Shown piece by piece: positions 32,587 to 43,496 of a stretch of 64,000 nucleotides of DNA. This stretch comes from Paragorgia papillata (taxonomy: Eukaryota > Cnidaria > Anthozoa > Scleralcyonacea > Coralliidae): NCBI GenBank assembly GCA_035771165.1, contig JAWNZC010000313.1:62001-126000 (forward strand). Reading direction: 5' to 3'. Numbering within the stretch: the stretch's first letter is position 1; every line of letters starts with the position of its first letter. The notes beneath the pieces were generated by a model, which saw nothing but the letters and a program-made list of their open reading frames with translations, did not search any database and was not told the origin of the DNA. The position numbers and the translations under genes were made by a program.

Positions 32587-33240
32587 GTGGAACAATATTT
32601 TATCGTTAATGCGGTTGAAGAAGAAAAGCGTGTGCCTGCACTGTTAAGTATCATGGGAAGCAAGACGTATTCGCTTTCGAGAAGTTTAACAGCACCAGCA
32701 AAACCCTCCAGTAAGTCGTTTACAGAGATTGTCTTAGTCTTACAAAACCATCTTTCACCTAAACCTCTAGTTATTGCAGAACGGTTTCGCTTTCACAAGC
32801 GAAACCAACATGCGGGAGAAAGTATTGCCTGTTACGTAGCTAAATTAAAGAAACTTTCCGAACACTGCAAATTCGGGGGAAATTTAAACGATTCATCGAG
32901 AGATAGACTAGTTTGTGGCCTGAGAAAAGAAGCCATCCAGAATCGACTTCTCTCTGAACTAACCCTTAATAAAGCTGTCGAAATTTCAGTTGCCATGGAA
33001 ACATCTGCAAAAGATATGTTGGAAATGCGCAATAACGAATCAGAATTAAACTAACTACACAAGAAGTCAGGAAGAGAAAGTAAACCATGTTACCGATGTG
33101 GAAATAGTTCACACGACTCATCAGACTGCAAATTTAAACATGAAAAGTACAGGAACTGTGGAAAAACTGGGCATACCCAAAAAGTATGCCTCTCCAAGAA
33201 GATTCAATCGAAATACAACCATGAGAGGCATCGAAACCTA
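32575..33240 (+). pseudogene. gag: Gypsy gag (5'-truncated)
   Basis: Capsid-like region: EEEKRVPALLSIMGSKTYSL, then AERFRFHKRNQHAGESIACY and VAKLKKLSEHCKFGG, as in Gypsy gag proteins. After a stop at 33054 the zinc-knuckle region continues: CYRCGNSSHDSSDC is complete, while the next, YRNCGKTGHTQKVC, has Tyr in place of the first Cys. The beginning of gag is missing because the coding region starts at the LTR deletion. Confidence 0.8.
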
Positions 33241-33960
33241 AATAAAATTAACCCTGATGAAGATAACTCCAGCAGTGAAGAAGAATTACTGATTGGTTCC
33301 ATAAGCATCAACAGCTTGAGTAAATCCAAGAACAATATAATCTGGATAGAACCAAAGGTAAATGGCTTTACCTTGAAGATGGAACTAGATACAGGATCTG
33401 AGAAGGAGAACTGTATAAAGTCACGTCCAGTGAGTGGGCGACTCCAATTGTCCAAGTGGTCAAGCCAAACAGAAATGTGAGAATTTGTGGCGATTACAAA
33501 GTAACTGTTAATCCTTAGCTCCAGCCAGTGATATATCCCCTTCCGCGCATCGAGGATATTTTTTCCAGGTTAGCAGGTCGACAGAAGTTTACCAAGATTG
33601 ATCTGCGACAAGCGTACCACCAAGTCGAAATGGAGGAAGATTCCCAAGAGTACCTCACCATCAACACTCACCAGGGACTGTATCTCTACAATCGCCTTGG
33701 TTTTGGCATAACAACAGCCCCAGCCATCTGGCAGAGAGCAATTGATCAAGTTCTGGATAATGTGGAAGGAACCAGTTGCATAATGGATGACATGATCCTC
33801 ACTGGAGAGAATGATGAAGAACACCTTCAAAATCTGGAAAAGGTCATGAAGAAACTACAAGAGCTTGGGTTGCGAGCCAATCAAAAGAAATGTAATTTCT
33901 TCTAAAAGAAAGTCACCTTTTGTGGACATATGATTGACAAGCACGGCATCCACAAGACCC
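33241..33960 (+). pseudogene. pol: Gypsy protease remnant and reverse transcriptase
   Basis: [12 protein letters not shown] near 33370 is the protease active site (D-T-G). Immediately afterwards the sequence passes into the RT entry ([20 protein letters not shown] in another frame), so most of the protease and the linker are deleted. RT continues with YPLPRIEDIFSRLAGRQKFT, KIDLRQAYHQVEMEED, FGITTAPAIWQRAIDQVL and SCIMDDMILTGEND. The catalytic box reads I-M-D-D; related Gypsy elements use C-I-L-D-D-M, so this may be natural. A stop at ~33904 is followed by KVTFCGHMIDKHGI. Confidence 0.8.
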
Positions 33961-34001
33961 AAGACAAGATAGATGCTGTTGTACATGCACCTCAACCCAC
34001 A

Positions 34002-34046
34002 AACAAACAAACAAACAAACAAACAAACAAACAAACAAACAAACAA
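34002..34046. repeat. (ACAA)n microsatellite inside pol
   Basis: About eleven ACAA units interrupt the RT connection, between PQPTNKQ and ELRSFMGLVNYY. Both sides are in the conserved order, so a short ACAAACAA in the coding sequence has expanded in place. Confidence 0.92.
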
Positions 34047-35024
34047 GAATTACGTTCATTCATGGGCCTGGTTAACTACTACCACCGGTTCCTACGCAAC
34101 TTGCTATAACTGCCAATCCAGTAAACCAGCTACTTGAACAGAATCGAAAATGGGCATGGTCTGCAAAATGTCAAGCAGCATTTGTCAAAGTAAAAGAGCT
34201 TATAACGTCTGATCTTGTGTTGACGCACTATGATCCGTGCTGCCAGTCAAGTTAGCCAGCGATGCCTCACCGGTGGGTATTGGGGCTGTCCTATCCCATG
34301 TAATGGAGGACAACACTGAACGACCCATTGCCTACGCCTCCCGTACACTGAGTAAAACAGAGAGAAATTACTCCCAAATCGACAAGAAGGCCCTTGCTTG
34401 CATTGATATGGGGGGTCAAGAAGTTATTCCAGTACCTGTTTGGTCGTCATTTAACCTTAGTCACGGACCATCAACCATTGACATCAATCTTCAATCCGCA
34501 AAAAGGTATACCAGCTATGACAGTAGCACGCCTACAACGATATGCACTATTCCTCGCTGGATTCAACTACACCATCGAGTATAAGTCCACCCACCAGCAC
34601 GGGAATGCAGATGGTCTTTCAAGACTCCCAGTTGAAGATAACACACCAGACAAACATGACAATGCCGAAATTTTCCAAGTACTACAGATGGAACAGCTAC
34701 CAGTCACCGCACAGAACATCCGACGAGAAACCCAGCGTGACCCTACATTGTCTAAAGTTTTGAACCTAACGAGCAAAGGCTGGACAAAAACAAACGAAAA
34801 AGAACTAGAGCCCTAATACAGAAGAAAAGATGAGCTTACAATACAAGATGGCTGCCTCTTGTTGGGAAGCCGAGTAGTAATACCAACCAAGTTAAGAAAC
34901 CACGTCCTGTCAGAGCTGCACGAGGGACACCTAGGTATTGTAAAAATGAAGGCAATAGCGAGAAGCTTCATTTGGTGGCCGAACATCGACAAAGAAATAG
35001 AGCAACTAGCAAAGAGATGGGTAG
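34047..35024 (+). pseudogene. pol: Gypsy RNase H and integrase zinc-finger region
   Basis: LRSFMGLVNYYHRFLRNLL ends the RT connection. RNase H follows at 34237: LASDASPVGIGAVLSHVMED, RPIAYASRTLSKTERNYSQI, then (other frame) LTLVTDHQPLTSIFNPQKGI and HQHGNADGLSRLPVEDN, with catalytic acidic residues present. After a linker, the integrase N-terminus reads LHEGHLGIVKMKAIARSFIW and WPNIDKEIEQLAKRW. The H-x3-H half is seen, but the C-x2-C half is split by the Bel/Pao insertion at 35024. Confidence 0.85.
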
Positions 35025-35258
35025 TGATCCGAAGAAAAATCAATTAGTGCATGTACTGCCTCTCGGGGGAATTGCGTGTATTGTGTATAAAAGGTCGCAA
35101 ATATGTAGATCTGTTCAGTTACCATTCAGTTAGCGTTCAAATCGTTATTCGAACTATCGTATAAGAAATCGTGTGAAACTATCGTCTATCGTATGTAAGA
35201 AGTCTATTGTACTATCGTGTAAGAAATAAAGATTAAGTTTTTATTACGCTTCAGACCA
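35025..35258 (+). repeat. Bel/Pao 5' LTR with promoter
   Basis: Contains TATAAAAGG near 35088 as a probable TATA box, an AATAAA signal near 35226 and an internal ATCGTATAAGAAATCGTG-type repeat. Directly after the LTR, GATGGCAGCAGGAGATGG occupies the place of the tRNA primer-binding site. Confidence 0.92.
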
Positions 35259-35272
35259 GATGGCAGCAGGAG

Positions 35273-37030
35273 ATGGTTAGTATTAATCGAGACGAACAAT
35301 CTATAGCCGAACTATCGGCGGTCATGGAGAATTTAAATATCGTAAGAGAAAGCAGAGAAGAAAGGCCCGACGAATGTCTAATTGGAGACTTAAAGTATCG
35401 AAAAGCCAGGGCCAAGACGGCATTTACGAAGACAAGAAATTCCTTGTTGCACTTGCTTGATGAAGAAGACTTACCAAGTCGAAAGCAAGTGAAAGAACTT
35501 TGTCAAATGTTAAACCAGAAACAAGAGGAAGTTATGAAAATTATTGATGCATTAGTATGCGAGTATTCGAGCAGAACTGACAGAAACGGTATGAAGAAAA
35601 TTACCGAAGAGGTAAAGAAACTTGAAACCGAATTTACAGATGTACAGAATCGAGCCCAAGTATATTTGGATAATCGACTGGGCGATACATCGAGCTGTAA
35701 TTCAAGAGACAGCGCTCAACATCTCGACGGAGTGTTGAGGGAAAATATATCGAAAGATCGCGAAGGACAAGCGAAAGAACAACAAAAGCCGTTGGTAGAA
35801 GAAGAGCTTATGCGACGAATTCAAAATCTCGAAGAACAAATTCAGCACGAATTTAAAGTTTTTCAAAAGAAAGAAGAAGAGGTAAAACAAAGATACCAAC
35901 ACCTGACCAAGAGATCGAGGCCTGATATTGATCTGCCTTCGGCCATGAAACCTACTGTAGAGCGTCGAAGATCAACGATCACTTTACCGAGCTTAATTGT
36001 TGGTGAAGAGCGATATCAAAGTACACCGTATCAAAGATCGGCGCCGAGTTCGACACCAAATGAAATTGGAAAGGATCTGTGGAAGCAACTCAAACGAGTT
36101 TCAATACCAGTGTTTTCAGGCGACAAACGAAACTACGAAAGTTGGAAAGCAACATTCACAGCGTGCATCGACGAAGCACCAGCAACCCCAGAGTATAAAC
36201 TCCTACAACTCCGCCAGCATTTGTCAGGAGAAGCGTTAAAAGTAGTGGGAAAATTGGGACCCTCTGCCGTCGCTTATGAAGCTGCAAAAGAGAGGCTGGA
36301 TAGAAAATATGGTGGGGCCCGACGACAAGTTGCCATTTATTTGGAAGAACTTTAAAACTTTAAAACCATACGCCAGGGAAATTCAAAGGACATGGAGAAA
36401 TTTGTCGACCTGCTGGATGTTGCTGTCATTAATCTAGAGGAAGCTGGGAGACCCGAGGAATTAGGGAATGGATCCTTATACTTGAAGTTACAAAAGAAGC
36501 TACGGAGCAGATGCTTACACAATACCATCGCTGGATATTCGAGAAGAAGAAAGACGAATCCGTGTTGTCTCTTCGCGAGTGGGTTGTTCAAGAATCTGAA
36601 CAACCACGGATTAAGCCAAGGGAACGAAAGAAAGTCAACGTTTAAGGATACTACACGAACCTACTTCAACAGAAGTAGCAATGTATCAACATGCAGCCTA
36701 TGTAGCAACCAACACGGGATCTGGAACTGTAACAAATTCAAGCAAATGACTGTTTCAGAAAGATGGGATTTTGCCAAACAATGCAGTCTATGTTATCGTT
36801 GTTTATGCAATGGTCATACCGGCGGAAAATGCACAAGAAGCAGAATTTGTGGATTAGACGGTTGTAGAAAGTCTCACAACAGATTGTTACATGGAAATCA
36901 GAGCCCGGAAGTGGGGAGCACTGGTGATGGTCAACATAAAGATGATGAAAGTTCGAACAGCTATAGAAGAATTTCTAAAGTTGCCAGTGCTACTCAAACT
37001 ACTCCTCCCATGGAAGGGGAGAGCTCTGAG
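35273..37030 (+). pseudogene. gag: Bel/Pao gag
   Basis: The start ATG is 15 bases after the LTR. The ~590-residue gag has a long coiled-coil N-terminal half (QNLEEQIQHEFKVFQKKEEE), then the conserved gag block KQLKRVSIPVFSGDKRNYES and WKATFTACIDE. Next come LRQHLSGEALKVVGKLG and, after a stop at 36353-36355, EKFVDLLDVAVINLEEAGRP. A pair of compensating frameshifts disturbs 36500-36640. The C-terminal zinc region has CSLCSNQHGIWNC, CYRCLCNGHTGGKC and a C...C-x-SHNRLLH finger, the usual triple arrangement for this family. Confidence 0.88.
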
Positions 37031-37740
37031 GTTGAGCGATCTCACATCACGCGAGTACAGCCAAATATTTCTGGACAACAAGAGTTTTTGGCCATGCGAA
37101 CAATTCCAGTCATACTGAAGAATGGGAGTCGTCGAATGAAAGTAAATGCCCTGCTGGACGATGCCAGTACCAAAACGTACATCAACGCAGACGTAGCCGC
37201 AGAACTTGGGCTTAAAGGCTCGTTCCAGAAAACAAACGTTAACGTCTTGAACGGCCAAGTGGAGACTTTTCTGACAATGCCTGTGGAGGTTGAATTGGAA
37301 AGTTTAGATGGAAAACTCAACGCCACGATCAGTGCATTTACCACCGACAAAGTAACGGGTGATATTCGTGTCATCGATTGGAATCAGTACGCTGTTAAAT
37401 GGGTTCATCTTAAGGATATAGACTTCCCAAGTGTCGCTTCTAGTCCTGTGGTAGATATTCTTATCGGTCTTGATTATGCAGATCTTCACTATTCGGTAAA
37501 GGACGTCCGAGGTCAACCAAGCGGGCCTATAGCCCGACTCACACCACTGGGATGGACATGCATCGGGGTTTCACGTGATGAACACCAACATGATCGGCAG
37601 ACATATTTTAATCGGACCTATCACACCCAAAATAATTCCAAGTTGGAAGAAATCGACGCAGTCCTTCGTTAGTTCTGGGAAACAGAAAACGTTACGTCAG
37701 TCCAGACAGAACCATTAAAGATAGAAGACCGTGATGCGTT
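37031..37740 (+). pseudogene. pol: Bel/Pao aspartic protease
   Basis: RTIPVILKNGSRRMKVNALL, then DDASTKTYINADVAAELGL: the D-D-A-S-T-K active-site loop is the form seen in many Bel/Pao elements. Further on, VVDILIGLDYADLHYSVKDV and TPLGWTCIG are the conserved C-terminal protease blocks. A TAG at 37670-37672 (after VLR) interrupts the linker to RT in an otherwise continuous frame. Confidence 0.88.
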
Positions 37741-38700
37741 GGAGAAAGTGAAACAGTCGCTCAAGTATGAAAACGGACGGTATCAAGTGGCCACCCCTTG
37801 GAAGAGAGAGGAACCAGCGGTTTCAAACAACTATGAAATGGCACTGCGTCGCTTCCAAAACACCGAAAAACGTTTGAAGAAAAACCTGGAGTTAGCCGGA
37901 GCCTATTCAGATATTATCGACCAATACATCAAGACGGGGTATATCCGAAAGGTTCAGGATTCTGAGATGCGACTGACGAAAGGCTGGTATCTGCCTCATT
38001 TTCCAGTGTTACGTCCAGATAAACCAACGACCAAAACCCGTATCGTGCTTGATGCATCTGCCAAGTGTGACGGAATCTCCTTGAATGACGAAATCCACCA
38101 AGGACCAAAGCTACAGCGAGAGTTATTCAACGTCTTGGTTCGTTTTCGCCAACATCCAGTTGCACTTATTTGCGACATCGCAGAGATGTATCTACGGATA
38201 GAAATCGCTCCAAAAGATAGAATCTATCATCGTTTTCTTTGGCGTTCATTAGATCAAGACAAAATCCCAGATGAGTATGAATTCAATCGCGTGGTTTTTG
38301 GGGTAAATTCGTCACCATTCGAAGCTCAATTCGTTGTCCAGCAACATGCCAAAGCCCACGAAAGTACCTATCCAGTGGCAGCTGATACAGTTCAAGAATC
38401 AACTTATATGTACGATAGTATGGATTAAGTTCCGACTGATGCTCAAGCCATTGAACTTTATCACCAATTAAGTGAACTGTATCAAAAGGCCGACATGTAT
38501 CCGCACAAATGGCTGTCCAATTCTGTGAAAGTATTGGAACACGTTCCAGTCCAAGAACGAGCAACAAATGTTCAACTGGATAAATCTAATCATCTCCCAG
38601 CTGTGAAAACTCTTGGACTGCAGTGGTTAGCGAATGAAGACGTATTCACTTTTAACGGACAGCTTCTTAAGAATAACCTCCAGCCCACAAAACGAAATTT
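37739..38700 (+). pseudogene. pol: Bel/Pao reverse transcriptase with a mutated active site
   Basis: YIRKVQDSEMRLTKGWYLPH, then RPDKPTTKTRIVLDASAKCD, LICDIAEMYLRIEIAPKDRI and VVFGVNSSPFEAQFVVQQHA, all in order as in Bel/Pao RT. The catalytic Y-x-D-D box followed by S-M-D-S in this family here reads YMYDSMD and then a stop (38426-38428). The first Asp of the pair is therefore Tyr, and a Ser codon has become TAA. Either change alone would destroy polymerase function. The frame then resumes with LYHQLSELYQKADMYPHKWL. Confidence 0.9.
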
Positions 38701-39440
38701 CCTGAAAAAGATGGCTTCACTCTTCGATCCCATGGGATTCCTTGCGCCATTTATTATCCAAGCAAAGATTATCCTTCAGGAAATGTGGACGTCTGGCCTA
38801 GACTGGGATGAAATCCTTGAAGATAACCTAGTCACCAAAGCTCAAACGTGGTTCAGCCAACTGGAGGATCTGGATGGGGTTAAAGTACCAAGGTGCCTAA
38901 GATTAGGGCAAGAAGAAGAAGTTGTCTCATTCACCTTACACACTTTCGTTGATGCTTCTCAAGATGCTTATGGATCAGTTTCGTATGCCAAGCACGTTTA
39001 TCGCAGTGGGAAAACTTCTTGTCGTTTGGTAGCTGCAAAGACAAAAGTCTTGCCACTCAAAGCAATGAGTATTCCTCGTCTCGAGTTAATGAGTGCGGTA
39101 TTGGGAGTAAGATTAACTATTTAAATATCAAATGCGCTAAAAGTCAAGCCAGATCAAATCACTTATTGGTCAGATAGCATGAACGTGCTGTGGTGGATAC
39201 GCAGTCCAAGTCGAAAGTACCAGTCGTTTGTAGCAAACCGTATAGGAGAAATTCAAACCTCAACCAATCCCAATCAATGGCGACATGTTCCCTCAGGGGA
39301 GAATCCTGCATCCTGCTCTAGTAACAAGAGGGGTAGCGGTAGCTACGTTAGTTACCACGGAGAAGTGGTGGCATGGTCCTCGTTTTTTGGAAGACGACGA
39401 GACCGGTTGGCCGAGAGATCGAATTCCAATTCAAAGTAGT
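38701..39440 (+). pseudogene. pol: Bel/Pao RNase H
   Basis: FLKKMASLFDPMGFLAPFII and EMWTSGLDWDEIL lead into RNase H: TLHTFVDASQDAYGSVSYAK (first Asp), then SIPRLELMSAVLGVRLTI (Glu). After a stop at 39124 comes [18 protein letters not shown] (second Asp) and [20 protein letters not shown]. From about 39305 a frameshift scrambles the end (GENPAS, then out of frame). Another frame continues the expected sequence, so it is an indel rather than loss. Confidence 0.88.
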
Positions 39441-39559
39441 TCAGATGATGAAAGAAAAGATTGATCGTTAAGTCGAAAAAGATCGACAACCAAGACGTGA
39501 TGCAAGAAAGAACAATGACCACCACTAATGGTACTATGTCCTGGCGCCTCGATCCAACC

Positions 39560-40380
39560 CTATTTTCCTCCTGGACATGAATAACTAGAATTCAAGCATG
39601 GGTAAAGCGGTTCTTACATAACTGCAAATGCACCGGAGATGGTCGAACAAGCGGCGAATTAACTCCTGATGAAATCAGAGATGTAGAAAACGAAATAATT
39701 GCACAAGCCCAACGAAACGCCTTTCCGCTGGAAATTCAAGCCCTCGAACGTGGAAAAGAACTGTCCAAGAACAGTAAATTAATCGGACTGCGTCCAAGAT
39801 TGGACGAAGACGGACTCTTAAGATCAGACGGACGTCTTCAATACGCCGAATTCCTACCGTTTGATGTTCGATTCGCAATTATCTTACCACGAAAGCAATG
39901 GGTTACGAAGCTACTGGTGAAGTATTACCACGAGCAGGGCAATCATAACAGTGGCACGAAACATATACTGGCGAGCATTTCCTCACGATTTTGGATCACC
40001 TCGAGACGCGAAGAAATCCGTGATTGGGAAAAAGAATGTGCTGAATGCAAACGAAAAAACGCCAAAGCAGCGACTCAGATCATGGCACCTCTTCCAAATA
40101 TCCGATTAAAGAAATCAATGCAAGCATTTTCCGAAACCGCAGTCGACTTTGCTGGTCCGTTCATCACAATTCAAGGCAGAGGAAAACGTCGACTAAAACG
40201 TTATCTTTGTTTGTTTACTTGTCTGTCCTGCAGAGCCGTTCACCTTGAAATTGCTTTTTCCATGGATACGGACTCCTTTATTAACGCCTTTTATCGGATG
40301 GTTAATCGGCGAGGACTACCCAAAGAAATGACCTCCGATAACGGAACCAATTTTTTAGGAGCAGAAAGGGAGCTACGCCA
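39560..40380 (+). pseudogene. pol: Bel/Pao integrase, N-terminal and core part
   Basis: RIQAWVKRFLHNCK, ELTPDEIRDVENEIIAQAQR and KLIGLRPRLDEDGLLRSDGR open the integrase. Zinc finger: VKYYHEQGNHNSGTKHILAS (H...H) and WEKECAECKRKNA (C-x2-C). The catalytic core has FSETAVDFAGPF (first Asp) and KEMTSDNGTNFLGAERELRQ (second Asp). Coding stops at 40380 where a DNA transposon is inserted; the rest of the core and its Glu are at 42785 onward. Confidence 0.9.
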
Positions 40381-40770
40381 ATGGACAATTTGCATTATAG
40401 CAATGCATCATGGGGAAAATGGTAGCGCTCCACTTGCAGGCAAAATGGCCGTCACGAAGCGAGCATTTTGCTTGTGAGAAGAATGGATTCTTTTAAGCAC
40501 ATTTTTTGTAGCGCAGGAGAATTTCGAAAAGGGCAATGTATTTGTGGGACTATAAAGTACGTTGTGTGAGAAAGACAGTGAAATCAGAGCAGAAATGGAC
40601 GAGAAAATTGCTATAGAGCTATTGAAAGAGTGAAGAATATGCGAGTAAATACGTTCCCGTAGCTTTAAAAATCTTGATAATTAATATTAATTTTTTTAGG
40701 CAGGTACTGTATATAAATCTGTAAATAGTGAATTTTAAAATATATAATTATATAACTCATATATAACTGT

Positions 40771-41120
40771 AAATAGGAAATATGTTTTAGTATTAATTAA
40801 TAAAATGGATAATGAACCATGTACTTCAATGGAATCAGACAAAGAATTGACAACTTTAAGAGCCAAAGGAACCACGTCTTCAGAAAGGAAGAGAAAAGGA
40901 GGTGGAACATCTTACTGTATTTCTACATGTACATGATAGCAATACAAAATGAAATCCCGAACTCTCATTTTACCAATTTCCAACTGACACAAAAAATTTC
41001 CAACTGAGAAAGATGTGGTTGCATTTGGGTTGGTAGAGCTAACTTTGTCTGACTCCATTGAAGTACATGGTTCATTATCCATTTTATAAATTAATACTAA
41101 AACCTATTTCCTATTTACAG
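40771..41120. repeat. Internal palindrome with two facing ORF starts
   Basis: Arms at about 40771-40844 and 41044-41120 are reverse complements. Each arm contains an ATG and the same 13 codons MDNEPCTSMESDK. On the plus strand the ORF 40805-40936 continues ELTTLRAKGTTSSERKRKGG to a stop (43 codons). On the minus strand the ORF 41082-40912 continues VSSTNPNATTSFSVGNFLCQ to a stop (56 codons). This may be the first exon of the element's own transposase copied in inverted orientation; no family was recognised. Confidence 0.7.
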
Positions 41121-41288
41121 ATATATATATGAGTTATTGATATGCTTTTATCATTTATGTAATTATATATTTTACTATTTACTGATTTATGTACAGTATC
41201 TACTATATTATTGATTAAAGGATGTTGTACAGAGTTTATAGACTATCTATAACCTTTTAAAATTATAATTTCCAAGTCACTGTTTTAC

Positions 41289-42010
41289 CAGGGGTGGTGC
41301 CAAGAATTCCCGGACACAGGGGCTAGTTGGGGGGTCAGTCTGGGGGGATATTTCTGGGGGATATTTTCAAAATTTGAATGTCTAGAATATATAGCTTCTC
41401 AGTGTTTTGCTCACACGAGCAAAATGTGCCTTATGTGAAAAACTGATTTTACATGTTTTAAGTCAACACTCTGAATATATGAAAACAAACAAAACCATTT
41501 TAGTACTCTTAATATATTGAAACAAACAAAACTATATTACAAAATAAGAAAATTTTTAAAAATACGCGTTTATATGGTATAAAAGTCTATAGATCATGTT
41601 TGTCAAACCCATCAAAGTCTGAACCTTAGTCCGAGTCAAACAATATGTCCTCAAGTTCTCCAGGTAGGTTGTCTTTGTCTAATGCAGGAAAGTTGTCTGA
41701 AACAAGATCATCTTCGGTCCCTTTGCGAAGATGTGGTCAGTTGTACTGAGAGAATGTTTAAAAATAGCCTGGAAAATTACTTTTTCCTTAAACAGGGGGG
41801 TGGGTGCTTGCTTCAAGATGGGCACTTACCTGGTCAACTACGGTAATTATTTGTCTTGCTTAATCAGTTAAAAAGCTCTTTGCCAATTGACAAAAATACA
41901 ATTTTCCTTCCAGATTCCCTGAGAACTTGGTAAGTTTCCCCCAATGGGGCCTGGGGGGGGGGGGCTATGGTTCCCAAACAGGGGGTGTAGCACCCCTGGC
42001 ACCATCCCTG
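41289..42010. mobile_element. hAT-like element, 722 bp, perfect 8-bp duplication
   Basis: Ends CAGGGGTGGTGCCA and TGGCACCATCCCTG are inverted repeats with one mismatch, flanked by TGTTTTAC on both sides (41281-41288 and 42011-42018). CA-initial ends and the 8-bp duplication indicate hAT or a close superfamily. The interior has G-rich subterminal runs. A minus-strand acidic stretch (DNLPGELEDILFDSD, near 41620-41690) could be the tail of a lost protein. There is no transposase, so it is non-autonomous. Confidence 0.9.
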
Positions 42011-42784
42011 TGTTTTACAAAGCTTGTTGCCTACAACACAGCAACAAAACTCGGTAAATTTTCAACGTTTTAAACGAATTTATAGTTATGAATATATATT
42101 TACAGCCTACAATAGTTCTAGAACCTACTGGTTTATTTGACAGCATATGAACCGACCACAACAAAGGAAACAGAATATAAATAAAAAACAACAGTAGAAA
42201 CCCAGGCAAAAGTGCTTTCTTCTTGGTGTTTTTACAAAGTGCCAGTGCCGTTGCCGATAAAACCGGGTTGTTTCCGCGCCAAAAAAATTAAAAACATTGT
42301 CTTGCTTAATCGAACGAATTACAGACATCATCGCCAAAAGTTGACAATTTCAACAAACGAAAAAATCATTACAGAACACTTGGTAATTCAGAAAACACGA
42401 GATCGCGATAGAACAACAACACACACATGTCTGTGAGGCAAAATGATGAACTGTCCTATGTTCACTAAGCTTACTCACCTGAAAACGTCGAGAGAAACCT
42501 CCCTTCTGGAACGTATTTACTCGCATATTCTTCACTCTTTCAATAGCTCTATAGCAATTTTCTCGTCCATTTCTGCTCTGATTTCACTGTCTTTGGCACA
42601 CAACGTACTTTATAGTCCCACAAATACATTGCCCGTTTCGAAATTCTCCTGCGTTACAAACAATGTGCTTAAAAGAATCCATTCTTCTCACAAGCAAAAT
42701 GCTCGCTTCGTGACGGCCATTTCGCCTGCAAGTGGAGCGCTACCATTTTCCCCATGATGCATTGCTATAATGCAAATTGTCCAT

Positions 42785-43436
42785 TAGCAGAGCAGTTAGA
42801 TAAAGATAAAATTATGGCAAGAATAAAAAATAAGGGAGTTGCATGGCACTTTAACCCTCCGTACGCCCCACATTTTGGTGGAATACATGAAAAAATTATT
42901 AAATCGGCAAAGAAAGCGATTCATGCTATACTTGGATGTGCAGATATCACTGACGAAGAGGTAATGACTGCCTTCACAGGTGCAGAAGCTCTGATTAACT
43001 CACGTCCTCTCACCTATCAGTCTGCCAATCCTAAAGACAACACTCCTTTAACACCAAACCACTTTTTACATGGTCGAGTTGGAGGAAAATTTGCGCCAGA
43101 AACCGTTGATGAGACCGACTACAATGCAAAAAAAGGATGGAGAAGAGTCCAGGAATTGGTTCGTCATTTTTGGCATCGCTGGCTTCGAGAGTGGCTTCCG
43201 ACTCTCAATCCATGGAAAAAATGGCATCACCTTCAGAGAGATGTTAAAGAGGGTGATATAGTTTTGGTTATTTTGCCTGATTCCCCTCGAGGACATTGGC
43301 CGTTAGGGAAAATTGTAAAAATCCATCCAGGAAAAGACGGACATATGCGTGTAGTTAAAATACAAGTGGGAAAGACGGTGCTGACAAGACCAATATCAAA
43401 GATTTGTCCTTTAGAATGCGAACAATAATACCTTAT
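42785..43436 (+). pseudogene. pol: Bel/Pao integrase, C-terminal part
   Basis: Continues in register from the fragment ending at 40380: LAEQLDKDKIMARIKNKG, then the catalytic Glu block NPPYAPHFGGIHEKIIKSAK. Next are EEVMTAFTGAEALINSRPLT, TPNHFLHGRVGGKF, LVRHFWHRWLREWLPTLN and the C-terminal domain EGDIVLVILPDSPRGHWPLG. It ends normally with a stop before the polypurine tract. The apparent Met at 42754 lies in the inserted transposon. Confidence 0.92.
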
Positions 43437-43496
43437 AATTATTATTTATATTATTATTTAGATGTGTTGACTTTATTAAGTCAAGGAAGGGGAGAA

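Larger units (their letters stand above)
40383..42782. mobile_element. 2.4-kb DNA transposon with ~275-bp inverted repeats
   Basis: The left end GGACAATTTGCATTATAGCA is matched by its reverse complement at the right end. The inverted repeats extend ~275 bp (40383-40656 and 42508-42782) with few mismatches. The target duplication appears to be AT: removing 2402 bp joins the integrase codons in frame (R-Q then L-A-E-Q). Neither arm encodes a recognisable transposase. The interior has a second palindrome (40771-41120) and a nested hAT-like element. A 2-bp AT duplication recalls ISL2EU-type elements, but I cannot verify this class. Confidence 0.88.
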
